64,000 nucleotides of DNA from DASSFG01 sp035547915 (lineage in GTDB: Bacteria > Planctomycetota > Planctomycetia > Pirellulales > JAICIG01): contig DASZTS010000138.1 in assembly GCA_035547915.1 (NCBI GenBank), positions 186,001-250,000 on the forward strand. The letters run 5' to 3'. The translations under genes and the position numbers were made by a program. The notes below the pieces were generated by a model that did not search any database, had not been told where the DNA came from, and was given only the letters and a program-made list of their open reading frames with translations. Every line of letters starts with the position of its first letter. Positions within the stretch are counted from its first letter, which is position 1. Positions 53,696-63,200 of the stretch are shown here, piece by piece.

Positions 53696-55615
53696 TTGGC
53701 ACCCGGGCCCCCCTCCCGCTACCGACAACCGTGTCGGCCGCGCGCTCTTTCCGCGAGCGCCGCGGTGATTACGCTGCTTTGCGCGCTGGCGCCGTGCCTC
53801 ACCGGATGTCAGACGACTTGGCGCCGGGGTAGCACCGACGAAGCCGCCTCGCCAACGAAAGCACCTGAATCGGCGAGTTCCCCATCGACTCGGGCGCCGA
53901 GCAATGCTCCATTTCCACAGCCGCCAGTCGGGGGAGGTCCCGCGCAAGGTCAGACAGATTCACGGGTTCTAACATCCCCGCCGGGGCCGGTCTTGCAAGC
54001 GGCCCGCGCAAGACTGCCGACCGCGACTGGGCCACAGGGACAGAGATACAAAACCGTGGCCGGCCAACGCGGTCCGGGGCCCGCGGGAGACCGCAGTCGA
54101 CCGCCGGCCGATGACGACGATCCGGGCGAAGGCGTCTATGGCCGTCGCCTGAACCTGCCGGCGACGATCCCCGGTGCGCAGGCTCCGCAAATCCACCTGC
54201 CGGCCTATGATCCGGAACATCCGGAGGCCCGCAATCATATCGTGGACCTGCTCTTTCCCGACTTGCCCAAGATGTGGCCTTTGCAACTGCCCAAACCGAC
54301 CGCGGATCGCCCGGCGATGAGCTTGCGCGATCTGCAGGAATTGGCGCTGCAATACAACCCCGCGATGATCCAGACCCGGGCCAATGTGAATTCGATTCTG
54401 GGCGACGCCATCCAGGCGGGAACCTATCCTAACCCCATGTTCGGTTACGAGGCCGATACGGTCGGTTCATCGTTGAATCGAAATTATCAGGGCGTCTATT
54501 TCTCGCAGTGGGTCGTCACGGCCAACAAGCTCGGGTTGGCGCAAACAGTGGCCAATGTCGACGTGATGAATGCGCAACTACAAGTGCGCAAGATGCGGTT
54601 TGAGGTATTGTCGCAGGTCAAGGCTGCCTACTTCGCGCTCCTCGTGGCCGAGGAGAATCTGATCGTCAGCGACGCGTTCGTACGGCTCGTGGAAGAGGTG
54701 TACCGCATCAAACGGTCACGGGCCAAGGGAGACGCGGCGCCCTATGAGCCGGCGCAGTTGCGAGGCCTTGCGAACCTGGCCCGTACTCGGCTGATCAAGG
54801 CCCGGAACAATTACGTGGCCGCCTGGAAAACACTCGCTGCCAGGCTCGGTTTGCCCGAGATGCCCCCTACGGCGGTCCACGGACGCGCCGACATGCCCGT
54901 TCCGGTCGTCACCTACGAAGCCGCGCTGCGCCGCATGCTCAGCGTCCATCCGGACATCATCGTGGGGCGAAACATGCAGGTGAAGGCTCGCAATGCGCTT
55001 AAGCTCGAAGAAGTAAGACCCATCCCCGATGTGTTCGTGTACGGAACCTTCCAAAAAGATTTCACGACTCCTGGGGCGCGTTCGACCAGTTACAACACCC
55101 AGGTCGGAGTGCCGCTGCCGCTCTGGAACCGTAATCGGGGCAATATCCTCAGTGCGCAGGGCGACCTGGGACAGGCCGTGCAGCAGCGCCGACGGGCGCA
55201 GGTCGAATTGACAGAGAAGCTGGCCGGCACCTTCGCGCTGTACGAAACGAACCGTTTTCAACTCCAGATGTTCACGGACCACGTGTTGCCCGACTACGCC
55301 CGCGCCTTTCGCGGCACGTATGAGAGGCACAATACGGAACCCAACCAGGTGGGCTTCGAAGACGTGATCGTGGTGTTGCAGAACCTGCAAGATGCCGTCG
55401 CGGACTATATCGATGCACTCGGCGGGCAATGGTCGACGGTGGCCGATTTGGCGAATTTGATGCAGACCGAAACCTTGGAGGAAATGAATGCGATCGGCGG
55501 CGGCCAATCGGCGCCGGGGCCCCAACCGATACCGCCGCCCGGACCGGAACGAGTGCCGCTCCCTCCGGCCGAACAGCGCCCGCCCCTGCCACAGCGACAA
55601 GGAGCACGCCGATGA
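53696..55615 (+). CDS. TolC/CzcC-type outer-membrane efflux lipoprotein
   Basis: A 639-residue outer-membrane factor. The N-terminus has a hydrophobic run ending in the lipobox LTGC (Cys at about 38), so it is probably lipidated. A long Pro/Gly/Thr-rich segment (about 45-165) precedes the two repeated helical OEP domains (about 200-610), with typical stretches such as QVKAAYFALLVAEENLIVSD and GVPLPLWNRNRGNILSAQGD. The last 35 residues are Pro-rich. Start is uncertain: no in-frame ATG precedes the signal, and TTG 53696 follows GAGGGTGAG. It pairs functionally with the divergent adaptor and permease genes. Its stop codon overlaps the next start (ATGA). Confidence 0.88.
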   Translation: MAPGPPSRYRQPCRPRALSASAAVITLLCALAPCLTGCQTTWRRGSTDEAASPTKAPESASSPSTRAPSNAPFPQPPVGGGPAQGQTDSRVLTSPPGPVLQAARARLPTATGPQGQRYKTVAGQRGPGPAGDRSRPPADDDDPGEGVYGRRLNLPATIPGAQAPQIHLPAYDPEHPEARNHIVDLLFPDLPKMWPLQLPKPTADRPAMSLRDLQELALQYNPAMIQTRANVNSILGDAIQAGTYPNPMFGYEADTVGSSLNRNYQGVYFSQWVVTANKLGLAQTVANVDVMNAQLQVRKMRFEVLSQVKAAYFALLVAEENLIVSDAFVRLVEEVYRIKRSRAKGDAAPYEPAQLRGLANLARTRLIKARNNYVAAWKTLAARLGLPEMPPTAVHGRADMPVPVVTYEAALRRMLSVHPDIIVGRNMQVKARNALKLEEVRPIPDVFVYGTFQKDFTTPGARSTSYNTQVGVPLPLWNRNRGNILSAQGDLGQAVQQRRRAQVELTEKLAGTFALYETNRFQLQMFTDHVLPDYARAFRGTYERHNTEPNQVGFEDVIVVLQNLQDAVADYIDALGGQWSTVADLANLMQTETLEEMNAIGGGQSAPGPQPIPPPGPERVPLPPAEQRPPLPQRQGARR

Positions 55616-57000
55616 ACCGCCTCCTGTCGTCGCCAAGCCGAGCCACGGCGGTTTTGCCGATCGCCCTCGCTCTGTTGTGGATGCTGACCGAGGCCGCCTT
55701 TGCGGCGCCCCCGGCGAACGGCCAAGTGCGGTTTGCCTCAGCGCCGCAAGTCGTGGAGGAAACGGCGCTGGAAACCCCAGCAGGAAAGTCGCCGTTCACA
55801 AACGACATGGACGACGGCAGCGAACTCTCATTCCGCACACCAGCACCGATCGAACAGTATCTCGGTGCTGTGCCGCCGCCCGATCCTCCGCCGCCGCAAT
55901 GGGGTTCACTCGATCAGCCGCTCCCGCAGCCACCCGAAATCCCGACCTACAACTATCTGATATCTGCGCCGCCGCGCGGTGCGATCCAGCCATGGCCCAA
56001 GCCCTACGAACGTCCCATCGACGATCCGGATCAGTTGCTGTTCGACCACGACCGTATGAACATGCCGATCGACCTCTATCGGCCCGACGGTCTGGCGCCA
56101 CCCGGCGTCACGGGCGACCATACGCTCAAGACCGGCCGCGCGCTGTTTAGCTATCGCTATAGTGTCGTCGGCTATCAAGCCAGCCTGATCGGCACTCACT
56201 TGGCCACGGCCGGTCGCGTGTTGCAGCAGTTCAACAACGCACCTCAGCAAATGTACAAACAACAACACCTCATGTTACTGGAGTACGCGCCCACCGACGA
56301 CCTGACGATGATGGCGCAACTGCCGATCCAGGAAAACAGCATCAACTACCTGACCAGCGCTGGGAACACCGTTCATGATGCCAATACGCAGATCGGCGAC
56401 ATCTCGCTCTGGGCGCTCTACGTCCTCAAACGTTGGAAGAACCAACAGATCCACGCCAATTTCGGCATGAGCATACCCACGAACCTGGTCCAGACCGACA
56501 ATCAGTTTTCTGTACCTGGCTCCGTGCACCTCTCCTACCCCATCCGCATCGGTTCGGGGAGCTACGAATTGCTGCCTGGCCTCACGTACCGCGGCCAGAC
56601 CGAGAATTGGACCTGGGGCGTCCAATCGATTACCACGATTCCCCTAGGCTTCAATCGCTATCACTACGAGTTGGGTAACCAGGTTGACGTCAACGCTTGG
56701 GGTTTTCGGCGTCTCAGCCAACGCTTTGCCGCCTCGGCACGCCTGCACGGCATGGCATGGGGCAATATCCGCGGCATGGATCCCAATCTCACTCCCACGC
56801 TCGTCGAAACCAACGCTCCGAGCCTGCAAGGCGGCACGCGCGTCGACTTACTCTTTGGCGGACAGTTCTACATCCCGTGGGTGCGCGTACCAGGCAACTG
56901 GTTCTCGATCGAATCCGGTTTTCCCATCTACCAGAACCTCCACGGCCCCCAACCCCGCGCCACATGGCTCTTATACGGCGGCTGGAATATGATGTGGTAA
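55612..57000 (+). CDS. outer-membrane beta-barrel protein (phenol MetA-degradation/transporter-like)
   Basis: A 462-residue exported protein. A signal peptide (about 1-29, ending AAFAAPP) is followed by a Pro-rich linker and a beta-barrel domain of about 300 residues with alternating strands and aromatic turns (GRALFSYRYSVVGYQ, QIHANFGMSIPTNL, FYIPWVRVPGNWFS). This resembles the PF13557 type of outer-membrane proteins. The ATG at 55612 overlaps the stop codon of the outer-membrane factor (ATGA), so translation is coupled. It is likely an accessory porin or sensor of the metal efflux system. A strong terminator follows at 57137. Exact function is unknown. Confidence 0.8.
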   Translation: MNRLLSSPSRATAVLPIALALLWMLTEAAFAAPPANGQVRFASAPQVVEETALETPAGKSPFTNDMDDGSELSFRTPAPIEQYLGAVPPPDPPPPQWGSLDQPLPQPPEIPTYNYLISAPPRGAIQPWPKPYERPIDDPDQLLFDHDRMNMPIDLYRPDGLAPPGVTGDHTLKTGRALFSYRYSVVGYQASLIGTHLATAGRVLQQFNNAPQQMYKQQHLMLLEYAPTDDLTMMAQLPIQENSINYLTSAGNTVHDANTQIGDISLWALYVLKRWKNQQIHANFGMSIPTNLVQTDNQFSVPGSVHLSYPIRIGSGSYELLPGLTYRGQTENWTWGVQSITTIPLGFNRYHYELGNQVDVNAWGFRRLSQRFAASARLHGMAWGNIRGMDPNLTPTLVETNAPSLQGGTRVDLLFGGQFYIPWVRVPGNWFSIESGFPIYQNLHGPQPRATWLLYGGWNMMW

Positions 57001-57043
57001 GACGTTCCCTGCCCGCACGGTGGTCACCCATTGGTAGGTCTCG

Positions 57044-57112
57044 GTAGCACACTGGCTCCGTTTCCGGAGGCTTGCTTTCAAACCGGACGTGCAGATTTCC
57101 CGCATCCGGCTT
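57044..57112 (-). mobile_element. group II intron remnant (domains V and VI)
   Basis: Read leftward, 57112-57080 gives AAGCCGGATGCGGGAAATCT then GCACGTCCGGTTT, which matches group II intron domain V: an AGC catalytic triad, a GAAA-type tetraloop region and the AC bulge. A domain VI-like hairpin follows (CTCCGGAAACGGAG at about 57058-57071), and the sequence GTGTGCTAC ends at 57044. No reverse transcriptase gene or upstream domains are present, so this is only the 3' end of a lost intron. Confidence 0.6.
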
Positions 57113-57136
57113 ACCGATGGTCTTCTCATGCGCTAC

Positions 57137-57171
57137 TGAGGCGCGGCTGTTTGGCCGCGCCTCATTTTTTT
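57137..57171 (+). terminator. strong Rho-independent terminator
   Basis: TGAGGCGCGGC (57137-57147) and GCCGCGCCTCA (57154-57164) form a perfect 11-bp GC-rich stem with loop TGTTTG, followed by seven T. It terminates the + strand operon of the outer-membrane factor and beta-barrel protein. On the minus strand the same stem lies downstream of tRNA-Leu. Confidence 0.92.
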
Positions 57172-57181
57172 CCTAACCCAT

Positions 57182-57267
57182 TGGCCGAAGCGGGGATCGA
57201 ACCCGCACGGTGGTTACCCACCACAGGATTTTAAGTCCTGTGCGTCTGCCAGTTCCGCCATTCGGCC
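57182..57267 (-). tRNA. tRNA-Leu (anticodon UAA)
   Basis: An 86-nt class II tRNA. Acceptor stem GGCCGAA pairs with TTCGGCC; the D-arm is GGCGGAACTGGCAGACGC; anticodon stem CAGGA/TCCTG encloses loop CTTAAAA (anticodon UAA). The long variable arm is GTGGTGGGTAACCACC and the T-arm GCGGG/CCCGC has loop TTCGATC. The extended variable arm confirms Leu. CCA is not encoded. It is transcribed leftward. Confidence 0.96.
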
Positions 57268-57783
57268 TTTTACGTGTTTTTCAGCGTTTTTTCGTCGTTT
57301 GGCCTCTTGCCTTGTACAGAATGATCTTGAGGGTTGGGTTGCTGCACAGAATATAGCCGGAGGCATTTGCCGTGGCCAGAACGCCGAAGCCGTGGTGGTT
57401 CTCGCAGGTCATGCGACGCGCGGCAGCACGGGCGGTACAATAGCGGGGAAGGACCCTGACATGGAAAATATCTCTGACCAGCCCCGACCCGGAAGTGCTC
57501 GCACGGGTTCGGAAACGCGTCGAGGAGTCGAAGGGCGGAGTGTTCTTCGTCGTTGGTCAAGTCAAACCCTTTAGAGCCGATCCGAAAACCTGTTGGTGAG
57601 TCGAACCATTACTGTCGCAACATCGGTTCTCGGATAGGCTCTTAATCCTGATGATCCGGAGAATTATCCGGAATGGGGAGGGCTTTCTTTGCCCGTCACC
57701 TCCGAGTCAGGAGGAGGTTGACCGCATGGCTGCTGAACGGCGGGAAAAAGAAAACGCCCCGCCTTCCGTGGCGGCGCAATCTG
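57268..57783. other. intergenic region with repeat B2
   Basis: The stretch upstream of tRNA-Leu (57268-57570) shows no credible gene. B2 occupies 57571-57645. From there to 57783 there is a short open frame on the + strand (from 57651) without family resemblance. The area looks like debris between a tRNA and a truncated excisionase gene. Confidence 0.4.
57571..57645 (-). repeat. family B palindromic repeat, copy B2
   Basis: A 75-bp element beginning TTAGAGCCGATCCGAAAACC and ending ATCGGTTCTCGGATAGGCTC then TTAA. In reverse complement it is nearly identical to B1 (29031-29105), with only a few differences. No recognisable gene ends at this copy. Confidence 0.9.
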
Positions 57784-57957
57784 CTAGAGACGCAGATGTT
57801 TTAACCGAGGTCGAGGGCCAGCCGCGTTCCTTGTCACGGGTCCCGAGGGCTCTCGCCTCGTTTTTTCGAGGAACTCGCTGAGCTGCTCTTCGCTGATGCG
57901 AATCGCAGTGCCGATCTTGTAGTGGCTGATTCGGCCGCGTTCCACGAGTTCGTACAT
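57784..57957 (-). CDS. truncated excisionase-like helix-turn-helix protein
   Basis: Leftward from the ATG at 57957, 57 codons encode YELVERGRISHYKIG then TAIRISEEQLSEFL, the second half of the HTH_17/excisionase (MerR-like) DNA-binding fold. The in-frame codons just before the ATG read EPSRGT, the usual residues before this helix, but a TGA interrupts the frame ten codons further up. The first helix and normal start are therefore missing. It is probably a decayed or N-terminally truncated excisionase or phage-type regulator. Such genes accompany integrases; none is seen in the window. Confidence 0.6.
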   Translation of the reverse strand: MYELVERGRISHYKIGTAIRISEEQLSEFLEKTRREPSGPVTRNAAGPRPRLKHLRL

Positions 57958-58249
57958 GGTGCCACGACTCGGCTCCGGGGGACATGCGACGACGGCACGT
58001 CAAGTCTCAGTCCGGCAGGGGAAGTTGTTGTGCAGGTAGACGATTTCGCTGACGCGAATGAATTTAGCACGTGACCATCGAGCTGCAAGCTGTCCGGAGG
58101 GCCTGTCCAGAATTCAGTCCAGAATCCTTATGCGGTAGTGGCTCAAAATCACCATTGAGCCATTACCACGAATGCATTTGGATGGCACTTCGGAACTTTT
58201 GTGTGTAGAAATGGGACGTGCGCGCAATCTCCTGTGTATGGAGCGTGCC

Positions 58250-58918
58250 ATGCCGGATTCGAGCGATGACACCAAGGAATTGCTGTGCCGTATTGGCCAG
58301 GGTGATCAGCGTGCGCTCGGTGCGCTCTTCAATCGACATCGCGCGCGTTTGCGGCGCATGGTTGAACTGCGCATGCACCGCAAGCTTCACGGCCGACTCG
58401 ATCCGTCCGACGTGCTGCAGGAAGCCTACTTCTGGGTAAGCCGTTCGGTCGCGGACTACCTGCGCAATCCGAATATCCCTTTTTATCTCTGGCTACGGTT
58501 CATCACTGCGCGCCGTCTGCAGCACCTCCACAGGCACCATTTGGGGACAAAGATGCGCGACGCGGGGATGGAAATCTCCCTCCAACGAGGCGCCCTGCCG
58601 CAGGTCAGCTCCGCGTCGCTCGCGGCGCAATTGCTCGGTCGATTAAGCACGCCGAGCCATGCGGCCATGCGCGCCGAACTTCAGCTCCGCGTGCAGGAGG
58701 GCCTCAATAGAATGACGCCGCTCGACCGCGAGATCATCGCCCTGAGGCACTTTGAGCAAGTCTCAAATTCCGAAGCGGCGCAGATTCTGGGCATTACCGA
58801 GGCTGGGGCCAGCAATCGCTTCATCCGCGCCCTGAAGCGTTTGAAACAGATTCTGACCGATGTCACGCCCGGGATGACGTTGCCCGAAGTTCTTCCTCCA
58901 ACAGACTCAACGCCATGA
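58250..58918 (+). CDS. ECF-type RNA polymerase sigma factor (planctomycete, kinase-linked)
   Basis: A 222-residue sigma-70 family protein. Region 2 has ALGALFNRHRARLRRMVELR and DPSDVLQEAYFWVSRSV, where core polymerase and the -10 element are bound. Region 4 (about 160-215) has LDREIIALRHFEQVSNSEAA, an HTH for the -35 element. ATG 58250 gives the best match to family length; upstream starts at 58172, 58211 and 58238 are in frame. The stop codon overlaps the start of the kinase gene (ATGA), so the two are translationally coupled. In Planctomycetes such pairs are thought to work as kinase-controlled sigma factors, in place of anti-sigma factors. Confidence 0.9.
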   Translation: MPDSSDDTKELLCRIGQGDQRALGALFNRHRARLRRMVELRMHRKLHGRLDPSDVLQEAYFWVSRSVADYLRNPNIPFYLWLRFITARRLQHLHRHHLGTKMRDAGMEISLQRGALPQVSSASLAAQLLGRLSTPSHAAMRAELQLRVQEGLNRMTPLDREIIALRHFEQVSNSEAAQILGITEAGASNRFIRALKRLKQILTDVTPGMTLPEVLPPTDSTP

Positions 58919-60297
58919 GCGAGTCTGGTCTCGGCCGAAATCCCCTGGAGCAACTGGCCGACGACTTCTTGTGTCGCTACCGCCGGGGCGAGCGCCCCTC
59001 AATTAGCGAGTATGCCCAAAAGCACCCCCAACTTGCCGACGAGATTCGCGAAGTCTTTCCAACCTTGGCGCTCGTGGAACAGGCGGGCGATGCGGAGGCC
59101 GCTGATAGGAACTGCCGGGCGCTAATCGCCGACGGCGCGATTCCGACGGTTCTCGGAGACTACGAGATTCTGCGAGAAGTCGGCCGTGGTGGAATGGGAG
59201 TGGTTTACGAAGCCATACAGCTTTCTTTGGCGCGTCATGTCGCGCTGAAGGTATTGTCGCGCGAGGCTGCTGGAAACCTCGTGCGCCTGGAGCGGTTCCG
59301 TCGAGAGGCCCGCTCGGCCGCGCGACTTCACCACACGAACATTGTGCCGGTATTCGACGTCGGCTCTTGCGCGGGCAGCCATTTCTACGCCATGCAGTTC
59401 ATTCAAGGCAATTCCCTGGACGCCGTGCTTGTCGAGCTCGCGCGTCTGCGCAGCGGCACGCCAGGACAGGGCGAATTCCGTGCGGCGCTGACCCTGGCGA
59501 CGGCTTTTGCCACTGGCCAGTTCAAGGGAAGCGCCGAAGAACCTCCTAGAGCGGAAAGCCGCATGCTGCCTCAAGCCGCTCGATCCGCGCCCACGGTCGA
59601 CATGCCTGCCGATGAGGCCACGCCCCTCAAGGGCAAGAATCGACCGGCGGCCAATTCAACGGTTGGGCCTTCGAGTGAATTCACGACGCAGACCAGCGCG
59701 CCCTTCTATCGCAGCGTGGCGCGCATCGGACTGCAAGTGGCTGAGGCACTCGCCTACGCACATGAAAGCGGTGTACTCCACCGTGACATCAAGCCGGCAA
59801 ATCTGCTGCTGGACCAGCAGGGCAACGTTTGGGTGACTGACTTCGGCCTGGCCAAGGAGGATGACGACGCGTTGACGGAAACCGGCGACTTCGTCGGTAC
59901 TTTGCGCTATATGGCGCCGGAGCGGTTCGACGGGTTCTCGGATGTGCGCAGCGATCGCCTCCGGCGCCTCCGACAACCACTTCGTCGTCCGTGGAGATCA
60001 CCAGTATGCTTCCGCCGGCGCCTACATCGTGGATGTGACCGTCAACGACAACGTACACAATCTTGCGTCTACGGCCGAATCGAATCTCACCCGTCTCCCC
60101 GGCAATCAAACGGACGGTACGATTGCGATCGATCCCCTGGATTCGAGCCGCTTGATCGCGGTGTCCGCCGAAGAGGGAACCGGCCTTTTCGAGGCTACAA
60201 GCAGCGACGGCGGCGTCACCTGGATGGGGCAATCCATCGCCGCTGGCGGCGCAGACGGATTGCCCGTCGCTGGCGGCCAACCCCAGGTGGCCTATGA
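58915..60297 (+). CDS. Ser/Thr protein kinase, truncated in the catalytic domain
   Basis: The frame encodes 460 residues, of which only the first 347 are kinase. An N-terminal helical segment (1-75, with PSISEYAQKHPQLADEIREV) precedes the kinase: EVGRGGMGVVYEA, VALKVL, HRDIKPANLLL, DFGLAKE and MAPERFDGFSDVRSD. At about 59951 the similarity stops in subdomain IX (DVRSDVYALG is expected). The remaining 113 residues are Arg-rich out-of-frame translation of the next gene. The DFG, HRD and APE motifs are present, but the lower C-lobe helices are missing, so the product is probably inactive. An insertion of about 80 residues lies between hinge and HRD. It is coupled to the sigma factor gene by ATGA. 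Confidence 0.85.
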   Translation: MSESGLGRNPLEQLADDFLCRYRRGERPSISEYAQKHPQLADEIREVFPTLALVEQAGDAEAADRNCRALIADGAIPTVLGDYEILREVGRGGMGVVYEAIQLSLARHVALKVLSREAAGNLVRLERFRREARSAARLHHTNIVPVFDVGSCAGSHFYAMQFIQGNSLDAVLVELARLRSGTPGQGEFRAALTLATAFATGQFKGSAEEPPRAESRMLPQAARSAPTVDMPADEATPLKGKNRPAANSTVGPSSEFTTQTSAPFYRSVARIGLQVAEALAYAHESGVLHRDIKPANLLLDQQGNVWVTDFGLAKEDDDALTETGDFVGTLRYMAPERFDGFSDVRSDRLRRLRQPLRRPWRSPVCFRRRLHRGCDRQRQRTQSCVYGRIESHPSPRQSNGRYDCDRSPGFEPLDRGVRRRGNRPFRGYKQRRRRHLDGAIHRRWRRRRIARRWRPTPGGL

Positions 60298-63200
60298 CAA
60301 GTTCGGAAACGTCTATCTCGCTTACGTCGACGAGGCCAGCAACTACGTTGTGGTGGCGCTGAGTTCCGACGGAGGCCAGTCGTTTTCCACCTTGGATACG
60401 TTTTTCGGAGCCGGGGGCGTCTCTCGCCCATTGCTCGCCACGGGACCAGGACCTAACGGAGCGGCTAGTCTTTGGCTGGCCTATCTGCAGGGCTCCCAAA
60501 TCGATGCCACGGGTACAGACGCCGATTCGCTGGGAGTGGTCGGCGTCCTCAGTCAACCTCAAGTTGCTGCCGGGGCGGGGCCGAGCGAAACCATTGGTCT
60601 AGGCGGTCTGGCCGTGGGGCCAACGGGACAGGTGCTGCTCACCTACCAAACCCAGACCGCGTCCTCCGGGCCGGCCACGATCTATGCGGTCGCGGACATG
60701 AGTGGCCTTTCCGGTAGCTTTGCTTCGCCGTCGCCCGTCGCGCAAACCAACGTCGGCGGCTCCTTGGCGATTCCGCCGCAAGCAACGCACACCGTCAGCG
60801 CCGGCGCCAGGTTGGCCTGGGACCTGAGTGGCGGAGCCAACAACGGACGCGTCTATCTCGTCTACACCGATTCCGCCACTGTCGGCAGTCCGGCCACCAG
60901 GATTTTCTTGCGTTCGTCCTCCGACAATGGCAAGACATGGAGCAATCGCGTGCAAGTGAGCGACGACACGGGCAATAGCAGCGAATTCATGCCCAGTATC
61001 GCCGTCGATCAGGCGGATGGTGACGTAGCCGTAGCCTGGTACGACGCCCGGGGTGACGCCAACGACGTCACCACGCAGTTCTTCGCCGCGGCCAGCATCA
61101 ACGGCGGGCAAAGCTTTTCGCCGAATGTCACCGTCGGTCTGGGCAACTCCGACGCCACGAACGGCAGCTTGAATTCCTACGGCCAACAGAACCAGTACGG
61201 TGATTACACCGGTCTCGCGTTCAATGCCGGCATCCTCTACCCCGCCTGGGCCGACAACACGACAGAGTTAGGAGGCAACCCCGACCTGCCCCAGTTCGAC
61301 CTGGCGATCGCCCGGCCGGCGGTGGCGCACATTGCGGATTTGCCCCTGACGGCAAAAGCCCTTGATATCTCGGCGGACGTCAAGGATGAAGGGGGGAGCT
61401 TTACGGCCAACCTAGCGACCTTTATGGATCCTGACCCAAACGCGCAAGCCAACTTGTACACCGCCACCATCGACTGGGGCGATCCGGATCCAAATACGGG
61501 CGCCGCCGACACGACGTCGGGCACGATCATTTCCAACGGCGGCGGCACGTTTACCGTCCGCGGCACGCACTTTTATATGGCAGCCGGCATCTACACCATC
61601 ACCATTACGATCAACGACGAGGGGGGCGCGTCCGCTAAAGTTACCACCCCCGCCACTATCTCAGACGCGCCGTTGAAGCCGGGGGGCGGCGTGGCGTTAA
61701 CCGCTTACGTGGGCCAGCCCATCCAAGCGATTGTCGGCACGTTCACCGATAGTGATCCCAACGGTGCGCCCGACGACTACTCCACCACAATCGACTGGGG
61801 AGATCAGCAGCAATCGAATGGCATTGTAACGTTTGCCGGGTCCGCCTCGTTGACCTACGACGTCTACAATTCAAGCTTCTACACATTTGGAAACAACGAC
61901 CTGTTGGACGACAACCTGCCATATCTCATGTCGATCAGCCCTCAAGGACTGGTAACTCCGGAGGTGCCAGTCGACGACACATATTACGGGGGCCTGGCGT
62001 TTGACCCCAACAGTCAAGACGAGGCTCTCTACGCGATCAGCAATGCGCCTAGCGGCGTCTCCACGCTCATGCGTCTCGATCTTACGACCGAAACGTTCTC
62101 CCCTGTGTCAGTTCTCGGTGCCGGATTCACCGGGGGGCTGACGTTTAATGCCACCGACGGTAATCTCTACGCCATCTCGGGCAGTGGTTCGACCTGGCAA
62201 CTGGACGAGATCTCGCCAGGCAACGGGTCGGTCAGCGTGTTGGGGTCATTGGCACCTCCGGGCCGACAGGCCGCGTTTGACTACACGGGACTCTCCTTCT
62301 CCGGAGATGGCAAGTTGTACGCGGTCGGCAACGACTCCGACGGAAATTCGACGCTCTACGAAGTGGATCTCACCACCCCTCTTTCCGTAACGCCCCTGTT
62401 CTCGCTTGGAAATGACTTGGTTACTCCCCCCTCAACCCAAGAAGGATTTACGGGAGGTCTGGCCTACGCCCCGCTCGGAGTGCCCACCCAATTCGCGGGC
62501 GATCTGGTGGGCATATCTGAAGACGGCAGCGGTACGACCTACTTCAATACGATCGACCTCTCCGGGACTGTCTCCACGGCGTTTGAAGTGTCGGTTGCCG
62601 GCTCACCGGGTCAAACCAAGGCGGGATCCGGGGACTTCACCAACGGTTTTAACGTCATCGGCACGCATACTTATGGCCAGCCGATCGTGGCCAGCCTTAC
62701 GGTCGGAATCACGGACATCGAACCTTCCCCCATTCCCGACAGCGTTCCGCGAAGCACTGCCACCGATGTTGGCACCATTTACGTCGGTTATCCGCCGCCC
62801 CAGGCATTGCCGGCAACGCAAGCGTTTACCGAATTCCAGGGCGTTCCGACCGGGACCTTGGCTCTTGCTGCCTTTACGATTCCTGCCAGCGCGGCAACTG
62901 CGTCCGGCATGAGCAGCGCCACCATCGAATGGGGTGACGGTTCCTCTGACAGCGGCACCATCGTGCTATTCGACGGAGGCGACACGCTGCAAGTCAGCGG
63001 CAGCCACACCTACGTCCAATCCGGTATCTTTCATCCGACGATCACGCTAACCGACAATCAAGGGGCAACGGGAACTGCGACCGCGACCGTCAATGTCGCT
63101 CCCGACGTGACCTCGCGCGTCAAAGTGATTGACCTTGGCGGACCATTCAACCTGAACGGGGAATTCCATCAGCAGATCGAGGTGCAGTTGAACACGAACG

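Noticed and set aside
55429..55611. N-terminal extension of the beta-barrel protein
   Set aside because: It overlaps the end of the outer-membrane factor gene; the signal peptide begins at the ATG at 55612.
57834..58088. An 84-codon minus-strand frame
   Set aside because: It is the wrong frame for the excisionase-like helix-turn-helix in the same place, and is rich in Ser/Ala without structure.
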